Source: Leptotrichia sp. OH3620_COT-345 | GTDB taxonomy: Bacteria; Fusobacteriota; Fusobacteriia; Fusobacteriales; Leptotrichiaceae | Length of the DNA: 64,000 nt | Direction of reading: 5' to 3' | Assembly (NCBI RefSeq): GCF_003932895.1 | Contig: NZ_RQYW01000002.1 | Span: 62,001 to 126,000 of the forward strand | Made by a program: the position numbers and the translations under genes | Shown: positions 42,027 to 51,983 of the stretch, in pieces | Numbering within the stretch: the first letter of the stretch is position 1 | Layout of the letters: every line of letters begins with the position of its first letter | The notes under the pieces: generated by a model | What the model was told of the DNA's origin: nothing | The model's database searches: none | The model's input: the letters and a program-made list of their open reading frames with translations, nothing else

Positions 42027-45000
42027 TTAATATCTGAACATCGGTCCATTTGAACCGTTTATGCCGCTTCCGCTTATCCAACGTTTTAATATTGCCCCCT
42101 GTTTTGCTTTCAAATCAATTTTCATTTTCCCTGTAATACCTGTTTTTATAATATTTCCTTTTATGAGATCCAAATATTTTTCATTTGGGTAATCAGTCTG
42201 AATTTCTATATTTTCACAATCACTGAAAGAGTTATTTATTGCTACGATTATAGAGCGTCCTTCATTTGCTCTTTCATATACGACAAGTTCTCTATCGTTA
42301 TCCGCTATCAGTTCTTTAAACTTCCCATATATGAGAACTCTATTTTCCCGTCTTATTTTTATTAATTTTTTATACCATTGGTATAAATCATTATCCGGTT
42401 TTTGAGAATACTTTTCTCCCTGATTTATATACGAAGGATTTCTTTCATCATCATACATAAATTCATCCCAAAGCATAGGTTTTCTACAATAAGGATCCGT
42501 TGCACCCCACATTCCGATTTCATCTCCGTAAAACAGCATAGGTGCTCCTATATATGTCATCTGAAATATGGATATAAGTTTAAGTACATCTTTCGGCTTT
42601 ATTTCACTCTGCCTCCAGTTAACGGTTGTATTAGGATGATAATCCGAAGCAAGATCCGGTCTGATTCCGTTGTACCCCTTTTCAAGTTGCTTTCCTTCTT
42701 CCAAATTTCTTCCTACTCCGTCATTTACTATTCTTGAATAAAGTCTGTCAGTGTCATGAGACCCGTTTAAATTTTGTGATGCCTGTAATGACTGGAAAGG
42801 GTACCATGTCCTTTTTTCTCTCAATTCATTGAAAAAGTCAGTTGCTTTCAGCTTATATCTGTCTCCGCCTTCTCTACTCTGATTTATAAAAAATCCGATG
42901 ACCGTTTTCAGCCATTCATAGTTCATTACCGCATCAAATTTATTTCCACCGTTTATATCCCCTGATGCATTTCCCCACAATTCGGCAGTAATGTATGAAT
43001 CAGGCTTTACCTCTTTTCCTACTTCTCGCCATTCAAGCCAGAAATTCTGATTTTCAAGACAATTAGGAACATCCAGTCGCCAACCGTCTATACCGTCATC
43101 TTCCTGCCAGTTTTCACTTGTTTTTCCGTCAGGCCCGTACATCCATTTTCTTGTTATATTGAAAATGTATTCTTTATATTCCTGATTAAATGTATTAAAT
43201 TCGGGAAGAGAATTAAATCCTGCCCATGAATTATACTTTACCCTGTTTTTATTTCCTGTTACAGTTTCATATGCCTGTTTATCCGTCATATCATCGGTGA
43301 CAGGTATATGCTGACTGAAATCATTAAATTTATACCAATCCTTATAAGGAGATTCTTCCCCTTCAGCAAGTACCATATTAAACGACCAATGTCTGTCGCT
43401 GCTATGATTAAATACCCCGTCAAATATTACTCTTATCCCGTTTTTATGAAACTCTTTTATAAGATCGACCATTATAAGATCAGACTCAGTCCACACCCAT
43501 GTTGACGGATCTTCATTTTCTCCATATCCGTTTTTTCCTTTATTTTCACCTTTCAAATTTACTTCAAGAAGCTTAAATTCACTATTGTTTACAGATTCTT
43601 TACCTAAAATATCTGTATATGCTTTATTTCCGTACTTATTATCTTTGCTTACTTCAACATTATGTCTGCTTCCGCTTGTCCTTATTGCTCCCAAATCAGG
43701 GGATATATGCCTGAAATCATTAGCTCCGTATTTATGGTTCTGATATGAAAAGAATACAGGATTAAGCCATACTGCATTAATTCCAAGTTCTTTCATATAA
43801 GGAATTTTTTTCTTTATCCCTTCGAGATCTCCTCCATACATCCTTGCGTATTTCAAACTATAATCAATTCCTTTTTCTCCTAATTTTTCCCACGTAACCT
43901 GTTTTCCAAAGTCTGCCGTCCATCTGTTTCTGTCAAATTTCCCGTATAAATTGTTATTTCTGTTCCATTTATAATTTTCCACAAAACCGTTTTCATGAAG
44001 TTCATTTATCTTGTATGCTTCAGGTCCAAATTCATTGAAAATAGGATCATTGTAAGGATTTCCGTTATAAAACCTGTCAGGAAAAATATTATACCAAATT
44101 GCCTCTTTAGACCATTCAGGAATATTAAATATTTCTATATCATCATGTGCAGTCCTTACTGAAATTCTCTTTGGCTTTTTATAACCTAGTTTACCGTTAA
44201 AGTAGGCTTTCGTATCTCCATCCTCAAGAATAAAGAAATAAGATATTTTATCTACTTTTCTTCCGAAATCTATTATTCTCTTAAAATAATCAAATCCGTT
44301 TGTACCATCTTTAAATCTTTCAAGTTCATATATCATTTCATAGTTATCTTCTTCATGAAGTACAATACTTATATATGCTCTTTCCACATCTTCAGATTGA
44401 GTTCTTATTGTAAACTCATATTCCCTGTCGGATAACTTATTAAAGTATTTTAAACTTTTATTGTTATGGACAATCGCTTTTAAATCAATATTCCTGTCTA
44501 CAGCTTCATAAACAAATTTTCCCGTTCCCAAATCTCCTGCAGGAAATAATGCCCCATTCTCACCTATAATCAACTTTTTATTTTCATTTTCAGGATACCA
44601 TTTTCCATCTATAAGATATTTATATTCGTATACCCCCTCAGGAATTGCGAGAATTATTTCATAAATTGTTCCTGACAAGTGACGTATAGGCTCTTCTTCA
44701 GGTATCCAACTATTAAAATTCCCTGATATTTCTATTTTCTCGACTTCTTTCAAACCAAAATCGGATATATCCAACTTCATACGGAAAAACTTCTTTTTGG
44801 ATAGAATAAGCAACTTTTTGTTGGGAATATACGATACCAAAATATCTATTCCGTTTTGAAAACCCGTTATGGATTTTGGAGAAGCATTTTCTTCAACTAC
44901 TCCTTCAAAATCAGTGGCAAAAGGAGCCGTATGACTGTAAGTGATACTTTTTAAAACATCATTTTCATCTTTCAGTTCAAAAAAATAACTCCCTGCTTCT

Positions 45001-45101
45001 ACATTCCCCCATTTATATATATATACTCCATTTTTTATTTTTTTTAAATCAGCTTCTTTATAAAATTTATTATTTTTATATATCAGAATTTTACAACTCA
45101 T
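42027..45101 (-). CDS. GH13 alpha-amylase family enzyme with starch-binding N-domains
   Basis: Large enzyme (1024 residues) cutting alpha-glucans; no signal peptide, so it acts in the cytoplasm on imported or stored glucan. The N-terminal 330 residues are beta-sandwich modules, including a CBM48-like part (SGNFNSWIPEEEPIR, then GVYEYKYLIDGKWYPE). The catalytic barrel begins near 330 (SKEAIWYNIFPDRFYNG). Conserved regions are VIFDGVFNHSS, the nucleophile Asp in DGWRLDVPN, the acid Glu in ITAELWG and the third acid in NGSHDTDR. Its length and double N-domain suggest a neopullulanase or maltogenic type; exact specificity is open. The aminopeptidase gene is 62 bases upstream, the DeoR gene 24 bases downstream. 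Confidence 0.92.
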   Translation of the reverse strand: MSCKILIYKNNKFYKEADLKKIKNGVYIYKWGNVEAGSYFFELKDENDVLKSITYSHTAPFATDFEGVVEENASPKSITGFQNGIDILVSYIPNKKLLILSKKKFFRMKLDISDFGLKEVEKIEISGNFNSWIPEEEPIRHLSGTIYEIILAIPEGVYEYKYLIDGKWYPENENKKLIIGENGALFPAGDLGTGKFVYEAVDRNIDLKAIVHNNKSLKYFNKLSDREYEFTIRTQSEDVERAYISIVLHEEDNYEMIYELERFKDGTNGFDYFKRIIDFGRKVDKISYFFILEDGDTKAYFNGKLGYKKPKRISVRTAHDDIEIFNIPEWSKEAIWYNIFPDRFYNGNPYNDPIFNEFGPEAYKINELHENGFVENYKWNRNNNLYGKFDRNRWTADFGKQVTWEKLGEKGIDYSLKYARMYGGDLEGIKKKIPYMKELGINAVWLNPVFFSYQNHKYGANDFRHISPDLGAIRTSGSRHNVEVSKDNKYGNKAYTDILGKESVNNSEFKLLEVNLKGENKGKNGYGENEDPSTWVWTESDLIMVDLIKEFHKNGIRVIFDGVFNHSSDRHWSFNMVLAEGEESPYKDWYKFNDFSQHIPVTDDMTDKQAYETVTGNKNRVKYNSWAGFNSLPEFNTFNQEYKEYIFNITRKWMYGPDGKTSENWQEDDGIDGWRLDVPNCLENQNFWLEWREVGKEVKPDSYITAELWGNASGDINGGNKFDAVMNYEWLKTVIGFFINQSREGGDRYKLKATDFFNELREKRTWYPFQSLQASQNLNGSHDTDRLYSRIVNDGVGRNLEEGKQLEKGYNGIRPDLASDYHPNTTVNWRQSEIKPKDVLKLISIFQMTYIGAPMLFYGDEIGMWGATDPYCRKPMLWDEFMYDDERNPSYINQGEKYSQKPDNDLYQWYKKLIKIRRENRVLIYGKFKELIADNDRELVVYERANEGRSIIVAINNSFSDCENIEIQTDYPNEKYLDLIKGNIIKTGITGKMKIDLKAKQGAILKRWISGSGINGSNGPMFRY

Positions 45102-45162
45102 AATTTTCTCCCTGTTTCTCTCCGAGTATCATTCACCGGAAAAATCCTGATACTCTCATTTC

Positions 45163-46536
45163 TTATTTAAGCTCAAAAAATACTTTATAGGCTCTGTATG
45201 TTTCGTACAAATCAGCTTTGGAAGATATTTCAAATAATGAATGCATTGACAATAAGGCAGGTCCCGCATCTACAGTTTTTATTCCATAATGTGCCAAATA
45301 TTTAGCTACCGTTCCTCCTCCACCTTCGTCAACTTTTCCAAATCCTCCCGACTGATATTTTATTTTATTCTTATCAAATATTTGTCTTATTTCTTGCAAA
45401 TATTCCGCGTCTGCATCATTTGCCGAGACTTTTCCCCTACTTCCGGTATACTTTGCAAAAGCAAGACCGTAGGACAGTCTTGCGACATTATCTCCGTCAT
45501 GTACCGATTTAAATAAAGGATTCATAGCTGCAGTTACATCTGATGACAAAGCTTTGGAGTTCCATAATGTCTCTCTCAAAATTTGGTCATTATAGTTCTT
45601 TTCAGTCATAAGAAGCATTTTTCCTATAATAAGTTCAGGTAATGTGGCTTTCAGGCTTGTAGAACCCTCACTTCCGATTTCTTCTTTATCTGTCAAAAAT
45701 GCCATTACAGTCTTTTCATTATTTTTCACTTCATAAAGAGCTCTTAAAGAAGTATAGGCACATATTCTATCATCCTGACCATAGCCTCCTATCATACTTC
45801 TATCTATCCCTACATCTCTCAGCTTCCCTGCAGGAACTATTTCCAGCTCTGCAGCAAAAAAGTCATCTTCTTCTATTCCATAATCTTTTTTCAGTTTATC
45901 CAGTACAAATTGCTTTGTTTGCTGTTTTACATTTTTATCATTTAAAGGAATATTTCCGAATAGCAGCTTCAATTCTTCTCCCTGAATCACTTCTCCCGCT
46001 TTTCTTTCTCCCTGTACTTTCTGTGCAAGATGCGGAAGTAAATCAGGAATACTGAAAACAGGATCATTTTCATCCTCCCCTATTGAAAGTGATACTTTTT
46101 TATTATTTTTCAAAAATACTACACCATGTAAGGCAAGAGGAGTGGCAGCCCATTGATATTTTTTTACTCCTCCGTAATAATGAGTATTTAAAAGAGCAAA
46201 TTCTTCATCTTCCTTTATAGGATTAGGTTTTAAATCAAGTCTTGGAGAATCAATATGGGATACTATCATATTAATTCCACTTTTTATATCTTTCCCTACT
46301 ATTACTGCAACAATATTTTTATCTCTGTTGTTATAATAGATTTTATCTCCTTTTTTTAATGTCTTTTTCTTGTTTATATCTATGAATCCATTTTTTATAA
46401 GCTCCTTTTCCGTTACCGTTACAAATTCTCTCTCTGTTTTTGCCGAATCAAGGTAGCTTTTGTATTCTTCCGCAAATTTAAAAATCTGTTTCTTTTCCTT
46501 TTCACTATAGCTTTTCCATAAATTTTCCTTTGTCAT
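45163..46536 (-). CDS. M18-family aminopeptidase
   Basis: Cytoplasmic zinc aminopeptidase (457 residues) clipping N-terminal residues from peptides. Metal ligands are in SHIDSPRLDLKPNP, DKEEIGSEGSTS and near the end ALLSMHSLFEISSK; GYGQDDRICAY and SSDVTAAMNP are also family blocks. I start it at the ATG at 46536, which has AAAGGTCG upstream; an ATG seven codons earlier (46557) has no ribosome binding site. It precedes the amylase on the same strand, perhaps co-transcribed. Confidence 0.9.
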   Translation of the reverse strand: MTKENLWKSYSEKEKKQIFKFAEEYKSYLDSAKTEREFVTVTEKELIKNGFIDINKKKTLKKGDKIYYNNRDKNIVAVIVGKDIKSGINMIVSHIDSPRLDLKPNPIKEDEEFALLNTHYYGGVKKYQWAATPLALHGVVFLKNNKKVSLSIGEDENDPVFSIPDLLPHLAQKVQGERKAGEVIQGEELKLLFGNIPLNDKNVKQQTKQFVLDKLKKDYGIEEDDFFAAELEIVPAGKLRDVGIDRSMIGGYGQDDRICAYTSLRALYEVKNNEKTVMAFLTDKEEIGSEGSTSLKATLPELIIGKMLLMTEKNYNDQILRETLWNSKALSSDVTAAMNPLFKSVHDGDNVARLSYGLAFAKYTGSRGKVSANDADAEYLQEIRQIFDKNKIKYQSGGFGKVDEGGGGTVAKYLAHYGIKTVDAGPALLSMHSLFEISSKADLYETYRAYKVFFELK

Positions 46537-46666
46537 AAATATATCACGACCTTTCATTTAATATTTATTCATATATTTTTTACTTTTTTAGATTATATAT
46601 TTTACAATAAAATACAAATATTCTCAAATATTTTTTCATAAAATAATTTTATATTTTTAAAATTTT

Positions 46667-46810
46667 ACGAAAAAATATGAATTATACCGATTAGTAAAAT
46701 ATTTATTTGAACATATTTAATTTACTATTTTCCAAATATAATAAATATTTTTGAAACTTAAAAAATTCTATAATCGAAACAATAATATCATAACAATGAA
46801 TCTTCAAAAA
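46667..46810 (-). repeat. Dispersed repeat family A, copy 5 (diverged)
   Basis: Matches copies 1 and 4 in AAAATATGAATTATACCGATT, then AAATATAATAAATATTTTTG, then AACTTAAAAAATTCTATAATCGA. The hairpin end is decayed. It lies beyond the 3' end of pgi, on the far side of the pgi terminator, in the same orientation to the gene as copies 1, 2 and 4. Confidence 0.5.
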
Positions 46811-46825
46811 ATAATTTTTTCCAAT

Positions 46826-46898
46826 AAAAAAGCCATTTTAAGAGTACTTTTTTTAATTTTGTACCAAACTTTACAGTACGTTTTAAAATAGCTTTTTA
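46826..46898 (-). terminator. Long terminator hairpin of pgi
   Basis: Arms of about 22 bases pair on the minus strand (AAAAAGCTATTTTAAAACGT with the matching GTACTCTTAAAATGGCTTTTT) around a 25-base interior that holds its own T-run. T-rich sequence follows the outer arm. It starts about 13 bases after the pgi stop. Confidence 0.75.
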
Positions 46899-46910
46899 CA
46901 TTTAAATTAT

Positions 46911-48266
46911 TTATTTCATTTCTTTAAGTTTTTCTTGAAGTCTTTTTCCCTCTTCTTCATACCCCGGCTTACCTAAAAGTGCAAACATATTCTTTTTATA
47001 AGCTTCCACTCCCGGCTGGTCAAAAGGATTTACTCCCGCTAGATATCCGCTCACTCCGCATGCTTTTTCAAAGAAATAAAAAGCATAACCTAAATGGTAA
47101 GGTGTCATTTCAGGTATATTTATAGTCAAATTCGGTACTCCTCCGTCAATATGTGCAAGAATAACTCCTTCAGTAGCTTTTTTATTTACATAGTCTAATG
47201 TTTTTCCTGCTATAAAGTTCAATCCGTCAAGATTTTCAACATCACTTTCTATTATATAATCACTTTCAGGTTTTCCTACAGAAATAACTGTTTCAAACAT
47301 TATTCTCTTACCTTCCTGAATATATTGCCCCAGAGAGTGTAAATCCGCTGAAAAATCAACCGATGACGGATAAAGACCTTTTCCGTCCTTTCCTTCGGAT
47401 TCTCCGAACAGTTGTTTCCACCATTCAGAAAAATAATGCAGTTTCGGTTCATAATTTACAAGAATCTCAACATCTTTTCCTTTTCTATGTAAAATATTTC
47501 TCACAGCTGCATACTGCAATGCTTGATTTTCCTCCATAGAATCCTTTTCATAGTCAATCATAGCATCCATAGCTCCTGACATAAGTTCATCTATATTTAT
47601 CCCTGCTGCAGCTATTGGGAGTAACCCTACCGCGGTTAATACTGAAAATCTTCCTCCTACATTATCAGGTACAGTAAATGTCTCATAATTTTCAGTGTCC
47701 GCAAGAGTTTTCAACGCTCCTTTTGATTTATCCGTAGTAGCATAAATTCTTTTTCCTGCTTCTTCTTTACCATATTTTTCTTCAAGCATTTTCTTAAATA
47801 TTCTGAATGCTATTGCCGGTTCTGTAGTCGTTCCGGACTTTGAAATGACATTTACTGAAAAATCTCTATTTCCCACTAATTCTATAAGATGATTCAAATA
47901 CGTACTACTCATATTTGTTCCTGCAAAATAGATTTCAGGTGTTTTTCTTTTTTCCTTCGGAAGATTATTGTAAAAACTATGAGACAAAAACTCAATCGCT
48001 GCTTTCGCTCCCAGATACGATCCTCCTATTCCGATTACTATCAGTATTTCTGAATCATTTTTTATTTTTTCTGCAGCTTTTTTAATTCTTTCAAATTCTT
48101 TCCTATCATAGTTTTTAGGCAAAGAAACCCAACCAAGAAAATCGTTTCCTGCTCCCGTTCCTTTCATCAATACTTCATTTGCCAGCTCAACATAAGGTTT
48201 TATCTGATTAAGTTCTTCTCCACCAAAAAAATTTTTTGCAAATTGATAACTAAAATTTAATTTCAT
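46911..48266 (-). CDS. pgi: Glucose-6-phosphate isomerase
   Basis: Interconverts glucose-6-phosphate and fructose-6-phosphate in glycolysis. Family blocks seen: [34 protein letters not shown], the signature [19 protein letters not shown], the Glu/Lys region [17 protein letters not shown] and [11 protein letters not shown]. At 451 residues it is the shorter Firmicutes-type enzyme, not the 550-residue proteobacterial one. It follows the FMN reductase gene by 47 bases and ends in a long hairpin. Confidence 0.96.
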   Translation of the reverse strand: MKLNFSYQFAKNFFGGEELNQIKPYVELANEVLMKGTGAGNDFLGWVSLPKNYDRKEFERIKKAAEKIKNDSEILIVIGIGGSYLGAKAAIEFLSHSFYNNLPKEKRKTPEIYFAGTNMSSTYLNHLIELVGNRDFSVNVISKSGTTTEPAIAFRIFKKMLEEKYGKEEAGKRIYATTDKSKGALKTLADTENYETFTVPDNVGGRFSVLTAVGLLPIAAAGINIDELMSGAMDAMIDYEKDSMEENQALQYAAVRNILHRKGKDVEILVNYEPKLHYFSEWWKQLFGESEGKDGKGLYPSSVDFSADLHSLGQYIQEGKRIMFETVISVGKPESDYIIESDVENLDGLNFIAGKTLDYVNKKATEGVILAHIDGGVPNLTINIPEMTPYHLGYAFYFFEKACGVSGYLAGVNPFDQPGVEAYKKNMFALLGKPGYEEEGKRLQEKLKEMK

Positions 48267-48313
48267 TGTTACTACTCCGTTTCTATATATTTTTTCTTTA
48301 ACTTAAAACATTA

Positions 48314-48871
48314 TTACTTTAAAGCACTTAAAAATTCTTCTGCCTGCTTTTTCAATGCTTCTTTATTCTCTTCGGATAATGTCAGTTCATTTGTCTCGAA
48401 CGCTTCTGCCGGAACTGAAACACCGGTTCCCGCTTCTCCTATGACTTCGGTTCTTACAAATCCTAATAATTCAGCCAAACTTTCTCTTGCTCCTGCTGCG
48501 GCCGATCTTCCTGCAGCTCCACTGATTGTTACAAATTTACCTGATATTGCAGTAGGCTCTTGAAAAGCAAAAGGTTTTAACGGACGGGATAACCAATCTA
48601 ATAAATTTTTCAATACACCCGGAATATTATAATTATATTCAGGTGTAAATATCCATATTCCGTCAACAGAGCTTACTTTTTCACGCACTTTTTCAACTTC
48701 TTCAGGTGTCGGAAACTCAATATCCTGATTCATATAAGGCAATTTCGAATACTCAAGAATTTCGACATCTGCTTTATCCCTGACTATTTCTTCAACATAC
48801 TTTGCCATTGTTGAATTAAAAGACTTTTTTCTCAACGATCCTATAATAAACAGTATTTTTTTCTTACTCAT
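48314..48871 (-). CDS. NAD(P)H-dependent FMN reductase
   Basis: Flavodoxin-like reductase of 185 residues, of the kind acting on quinones, azo dyes or chromate. The FMN phosphate loop is FIIGSLRKKSFNSTMA, and TPEYNYNIPGVLKNLLDWLSRP is the diagnostic ring-contacting block. A third block, ISGAAGRSAAAGARESL, follows. Soluble, no signal peptide. Ribosome binding site GAGGAGG. It precedes pgi by 47 bases and may share its transcript; an inverted repeat at 48937-48974 lies in its upstream region. Confidence 0.88.
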   Translation of the reverse strand: MSKKKILFIIGSLRKKSFNSTMAKYVEEIVRDKADVEILEYSKLPYMNQDIEFPTPEEVEKVREKVSSVDGIWIFTPEYNYNIPGVLKNLLDWLSRPLKPFAFQEPTAISGKFVTISGAAGRSAAAGARESLAELLGFVRTEVIGEAGTGVSVPAEAFETNELTLSEENKEALKKQAEEFLSALK

Positions 48872-48936
48872 AAAAATTCCTCCTCACTCTTAGTTTTATT
48901 AATCTTATTTTATAATCAGCCTTTTACTTTATTGTT

Positions 48937-48974
48937 AGTGCTGTTAAAATTTTTTATTACATTAATAAAGCACT
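48937..48974 (-). promoter_or_regulatory. Inverted repeat upstream of the FMN reductase gene
   Basis: AGTGCT (48937-48942) and AGCACT (48969-48974) frame an AT-rich interior. The halves resemble those of CIRCE but in reversed order, so it is not a CIRCE element. It could be an operator or an AT-rich hairpin. Confidence 0.3.
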
Positions 48975-49141
48975 CTTGATGATATCAACATTTTTTCATA
49001 GTTATTCTATCACTAATTGATAATAATGTCGATGTGTTTTTATTTTAATTTTACATTTTTCTCGTATGTTCTCATATAAAATTATTTTATACTTTTCTGT
49101 GAATACTCAAACTTTTCCCGAAAATACTAAAAATTTTGATT

Positions 49142-50866
49142 CTATTTTTTCTCTTCACTCACTTTCTTATATACAAGCTCTACATATTTTTTGACAGCTT
49201 CAGGTTTAGGATGGACTCCATCTTTATAAAAATAGTTCCTTTTCCCTTTTGCATAAGAATACCAGTCTATAACTTTTATGTTTTTATAAGTTCTCCCTGC
49301 ATTGCCAATTATCTTATTGACACTTTTCTCCCAAGGTCGTGCAACAACCGAATTTACAAGATATATTTCTTTATCATATAATATTTCCATTACTTTACTT
49401 ATATCTTCTTTAGAAAATGACCCGTTTGTACCAAGAGCAATTACAACTATTCTGTCCAATTCTCCCTTACTCTTAAATTCATTCAGCAACCCCGGAAGTT
49501 CGGAAAACTGTCTTCCCACTTTCACACTTATTACACTGTTTGGATATTTCTTTTCCAATACAGGTTTCGCCATTTCCAAAACAGAATCTCCAATAAACAA
49601 TATTTTTCTTTCATCAACATTTTTTAAATTTTGTATTTCTCCTTTATTATTTTTTTCCGATTTTTCAGAAATTTTACTTTCTGAAACGGATTTTTCTCCG
49701 GTTTCAATTTTTTCTTCTTTTTTTATTTCCGACTGTATCAACTTCATTTCTTCCAAATCTTTATTTATATATTCAGGAGAGAAAAATAAAAATAATACTA
49801 TAATCCCGGCCATTATATATCCCAAATTTCTTATTTTTCTTTTCTCAAAAATATAATAACTTATTTCAGAGATTATTACTAAGAGAAAAATTTGTAATAT
49901 AAACTGATAAAGAAAGCTTATTTTCGACCATTTAAAAAATTCCCTTGTAAATATCATTATAGGATATTGCCACAAATAATATTGATACTCGTGTCTTCCC
50001 AATACTAAAAGAATTTTTCCGACAAATCCCGATAAAGGTATTTTTAATTTTTTCAATTTCAGTTTAGAACAGAGTATCACTGTAAATGCTGTAAAAATAC
50101 TCATTAAATAAAGTAATCCGTAATAATTTAAGCTGTTTTTATAATCAACCGTTAAAGAAAATAATATTAAAAAAATAAATCCTGCTATTCCAAACAGCAG
50201 TATTTTTATTTTTTCACTTTCAGTTTTTATTCCCTTTTTTTGATAAACCGCGGCCATTCCCGCACCTATAAAAAATGAAAATGCCCTTGTACCTGTTCCA
50301 TAATATATTGAAGAAATTTCTACACCTTTATAATATTTATAAGCCATATAAAAAGCGGATAAAATACTGATAATAAAAAAGACTATCCCTAGATTTTTCA
50401 GTTTCAGCTTTTTTAATCCTTTCAAAAGGAAAGGAAGCAATACATACATCTGAATCTGAAAAGACAAAGCCCATATATGAGTTAAAGGTAAAATCGTATT
50501 ATAAGTATCAAAGTAAGATATCCCCGATATTCCTTGATATATATTGTTTAGACCTGTTACAGAAAAAAAGACACTGTTTCTATATTTTTGTTCCAATCCT
50601 CCATTCATAAAAAAAATCAAAACAGTAGAAACCGTTATCACTGCCAGAAGACTTGGATAAATTTTCCCCATTCTTTTCTTTATTACATCGGAACATAAAA
50701 ATTCTTTTGATATTAATGATTCTGTAAAAAGATATCCGCTCATAACAAAAAATATAACTACTCCTATATATGTCCCTTTATATGGAAACCAGTGATATAA
50801 GCATATCATAATAAGGCCGACAGCCCTTAAAATATCAATTCCGGCTATTCTTTTCTTTTTTTCCAT
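49142..50866 (-). CDS. OatA-like acyltransferase: membrane acyltransferase_3 plus SGNH domain
   Basis: Likely O-acetylates a cell-surface glycan such as peptidoglycan or a polysaccharide. Residues 1-360 hold about ten membrane segments of the acyltransferase_3 type (KRIAGIDILRAVGLIMICLYHW, with the key His, and VVIFFVMSGYL). A charged linker (about 370-420, many Glu/Lys/Ser) leads to an SGNH esterase-type domain: the Ser in ILFIGDSVLEMA, Gly in KVGRQFSE, Asn in ALGTNGSF and the Asp/His pair in DGVHPKPEA. This is the OatA layout of Firmicutes; Gram-negatives more often use PatA/PatB. It has its own promoter at 50896-50924. Confidence 0.85.
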   Translation of the reverse strand: MEKKKRIAGIDILRAVGLIMICLYHWFPYKGTYIGVVIFFVMSGYLFTESLISKEFLCSDVIKKRMGKIYPSLLAVITVSTVLIFFMNGGLEQKYRNSVFFSVTGLNNIYQGISGISYFDTYNTILPLTHIWALSFQIQMYVLLPFLLKGLKKLKLKNLGIVFFIISILSAFYMAYKYYKGVEISSIYYGTGTRAFSFFIGAGMAAVYQKKGIKTESEKIKILLFGIAGFIFLILFSLTVDYKNSLNYYGLLYLMSIFTAFTVILCSKLKLKKLKIPLSGFVGKILLVLGRHEYQYYLWQYPIMIFTREFFKWSKISFLYQFILQIFLLVIISEISYYIFEKRKIRNLGYIMAGIIVLFLFFSPEYINKDLEEMKLIQSEIKKEEKIETGEKSVSESKISEKSEKNNKGEIQNLKNVDERKILFIGDSVLEMAKPVLEKKYPNSVISVKVGRQFSELPGLLNEFKSKGELDRIVVIALGTNGSFSKEDISKVMEILYDKEIYLVNSVVARPWEKSVNKIIGNAGRTYKNIKVIDWYSYAKGKRNYFYKDGVHPKPEAVKKYVELVYKKVSEEKK

Positions 50867-50895
50867 CAGTTTTCTACTCCCTTTGATTATAATAA

Positions 50896-50924
50896 ATTAT
50901 AGCAGAACCCCTATCAAATTACAA
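50896..50924 (-). promoter_or_regulatory. Promoter of the acyltransferase gene
   Basis: On the minus strand TTGTAA (50924-50919), a 17-base spacer and TATAAT (50901-50896), with TGC just before it. The leader is about 25 bases, with a GGGAG ribosome binding site. Confidence 0.75.
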
Positions 50925-51061
50925 TATATTGAAAACGAAAATTTATAATAGGCTTAAACAAAAGGAAAAAAGAAAATATATAAAATTTAAAGACTATTCA
51001 TTTTCAAACTCATAAAACAGCTTCTCTAAAAAACAATAACTGATATTTATATAACATAAAT

Positions 51062-51085
51062 AAAAAAATGCCGCATTTAACGGCA
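51062..51085 (-). terminator. Terminator of tRNA-Gln
   Basis: TGCCG and CGGCA pair on the minus strand around a seven-base loop, followed by seven T. It stands about 30 bases after the tRNA. Confidence 0.8.
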
Positions 51086-51113
51086 ACTATATATTTCTTT
51101 ATTAGTTTTAAAA

Positions 51114-51188
51114 TGGCTGGGCTGAATGGATTCGAACCATTGCATGCTGGAGTCAAAGTCCAGTGCCTTACCGCTTGGCGACAGCCCA
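51114..51188 (-). tRNA. tRNA-Gln (anticodon TTG)
   Basis: 75 bases on the minus strand with encoded CCA. The acceptor is TGGGCTG/CAGCCCA, and the anticodon stem CTGGA/TCCAG holds CTTTGAC, giving anticodon UUG. It has its own promoter and terminator, so it is a single-gene unit. Confidence 0.96.
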
Positions 51189-51234
51189 ATCTAATTTTGT
51201 TGAGATATTCCGTAATCTTCTCAAGACAAATGTT

Positions 51235-51263
51235 ATTATATATAATTTTTTTTCGATTGTCAA
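51235..51263 (-). promoter_or_regulatory. Consensus promoter of tRNA-Gln
   Basis: Perfect TTGACA (51263-51258), a 17-base spacer and perfect TATAAT (51240-51235) on the minus strand. It begins right after the thiN stop codon at 51272. Confidence 0.88.
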
Positions 51264-51271
51264 GACTTTTT

Positions 51272-51916
51272 TTATTTTCTTAATACTACAATCATTTTTC
51301 CTTCTGTAAAATTTACATTACACACATTTTTCTCAATAACATTACTTACAAGTCTTGATGATTTCCTTTCCACATCCATACTGTCAAGCTCATACTTAAA
51401 TCCTTTTAGAGACAGTTTTTTAATAACCGTATCTAAAGGAATTAAAGAAAATCCCCATTTTTTTTTATTTTCTATTGAAAACGAGGTTTCTTTGTAAAAT
51501 ATTTCTTCATTTTCCGTTAAAATTATTAAATTTTTATAATTTTCCATAAGGAAAATATTATTAAGAGTAAAATCCGTTCTTTTTCCTAAAGCACCCAGTA
51601 TATTTACAGAATTAAATTTAAAATTTCCTTCTCTTTCAACTTGCTCCATTTTCTGCAAGACAAGTTCAAAATCCGTATAATCTTTTTCAGGATTGTATTT
51701 TACAATATTCACTTCTTTTGTCTCATAATAATTTAAAACTTCGGAATTTACAGAATCCAAATCTCCGATTATATATGAAGGAATTTTGCCGTATTTATGT
51801 GCAAAGTTGGCACCACCGTCTGCACATAGACAGACTGTATCATCATTAAATAAACTGTCTATAAATTCTTGTGAATATGTATATTCTCCATTTAAAAAAA
51901 TTATACAGTTTTTCAT
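51272..51916 (-). CDS. thiN: Thiamine pyrophosphokinase
   Basis: Transfers pyrophosphate from ATP to thiamine, giving the active cofactor. The short N-terminal start IIFLNGEYTYSQEF leads to CADGGANFAHKYGKIPSYII, GDLDSV and YNPEKDYTDFELVLQ, which form the ATP/thiamine site. NILGALGKRTDFTLNNIFLM is also typical. I use the ATG at 51916; one seven codons upstream (51937) overlaps the AAGGAG ribosome binding site. No TPP riboswitch is seen in the leader. The length of 214 residues is normal. Confidence 0.9.
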   Translation of the reverse strand: MKNCIIFLNGEYTYSQEFIDSLFNDDTVCLCADGGANFAHKYGKIPSYIIGDLDSVNSEVLNYYETKEVNIVKYNPEKDYTDFELVLQKMEQVEREGNFKFNSVNILGALGKRTDFTLNNIFLMENYKNLIILTENEEIFYKETSFSIENKKKWGFSLIPLDTVIKKLSLKGFKYELDSMDVERKSSRLVSNVIEKNVCNVNFTEGKMIVVLRK

Positions 51917-51983
51917 AATTTCAAAAGACTCCTTCATAATATTAAATTATCATATTAAATTTTTTTGAAAAAAACTTGATAGA

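Noticed and set aside
48937-48974. CIRCE (HrcA) operator before the FMN reductase gene
   Set aside because: The half-sites are in the opposite order to CIRCE and the spacing is far longer than nine bases.
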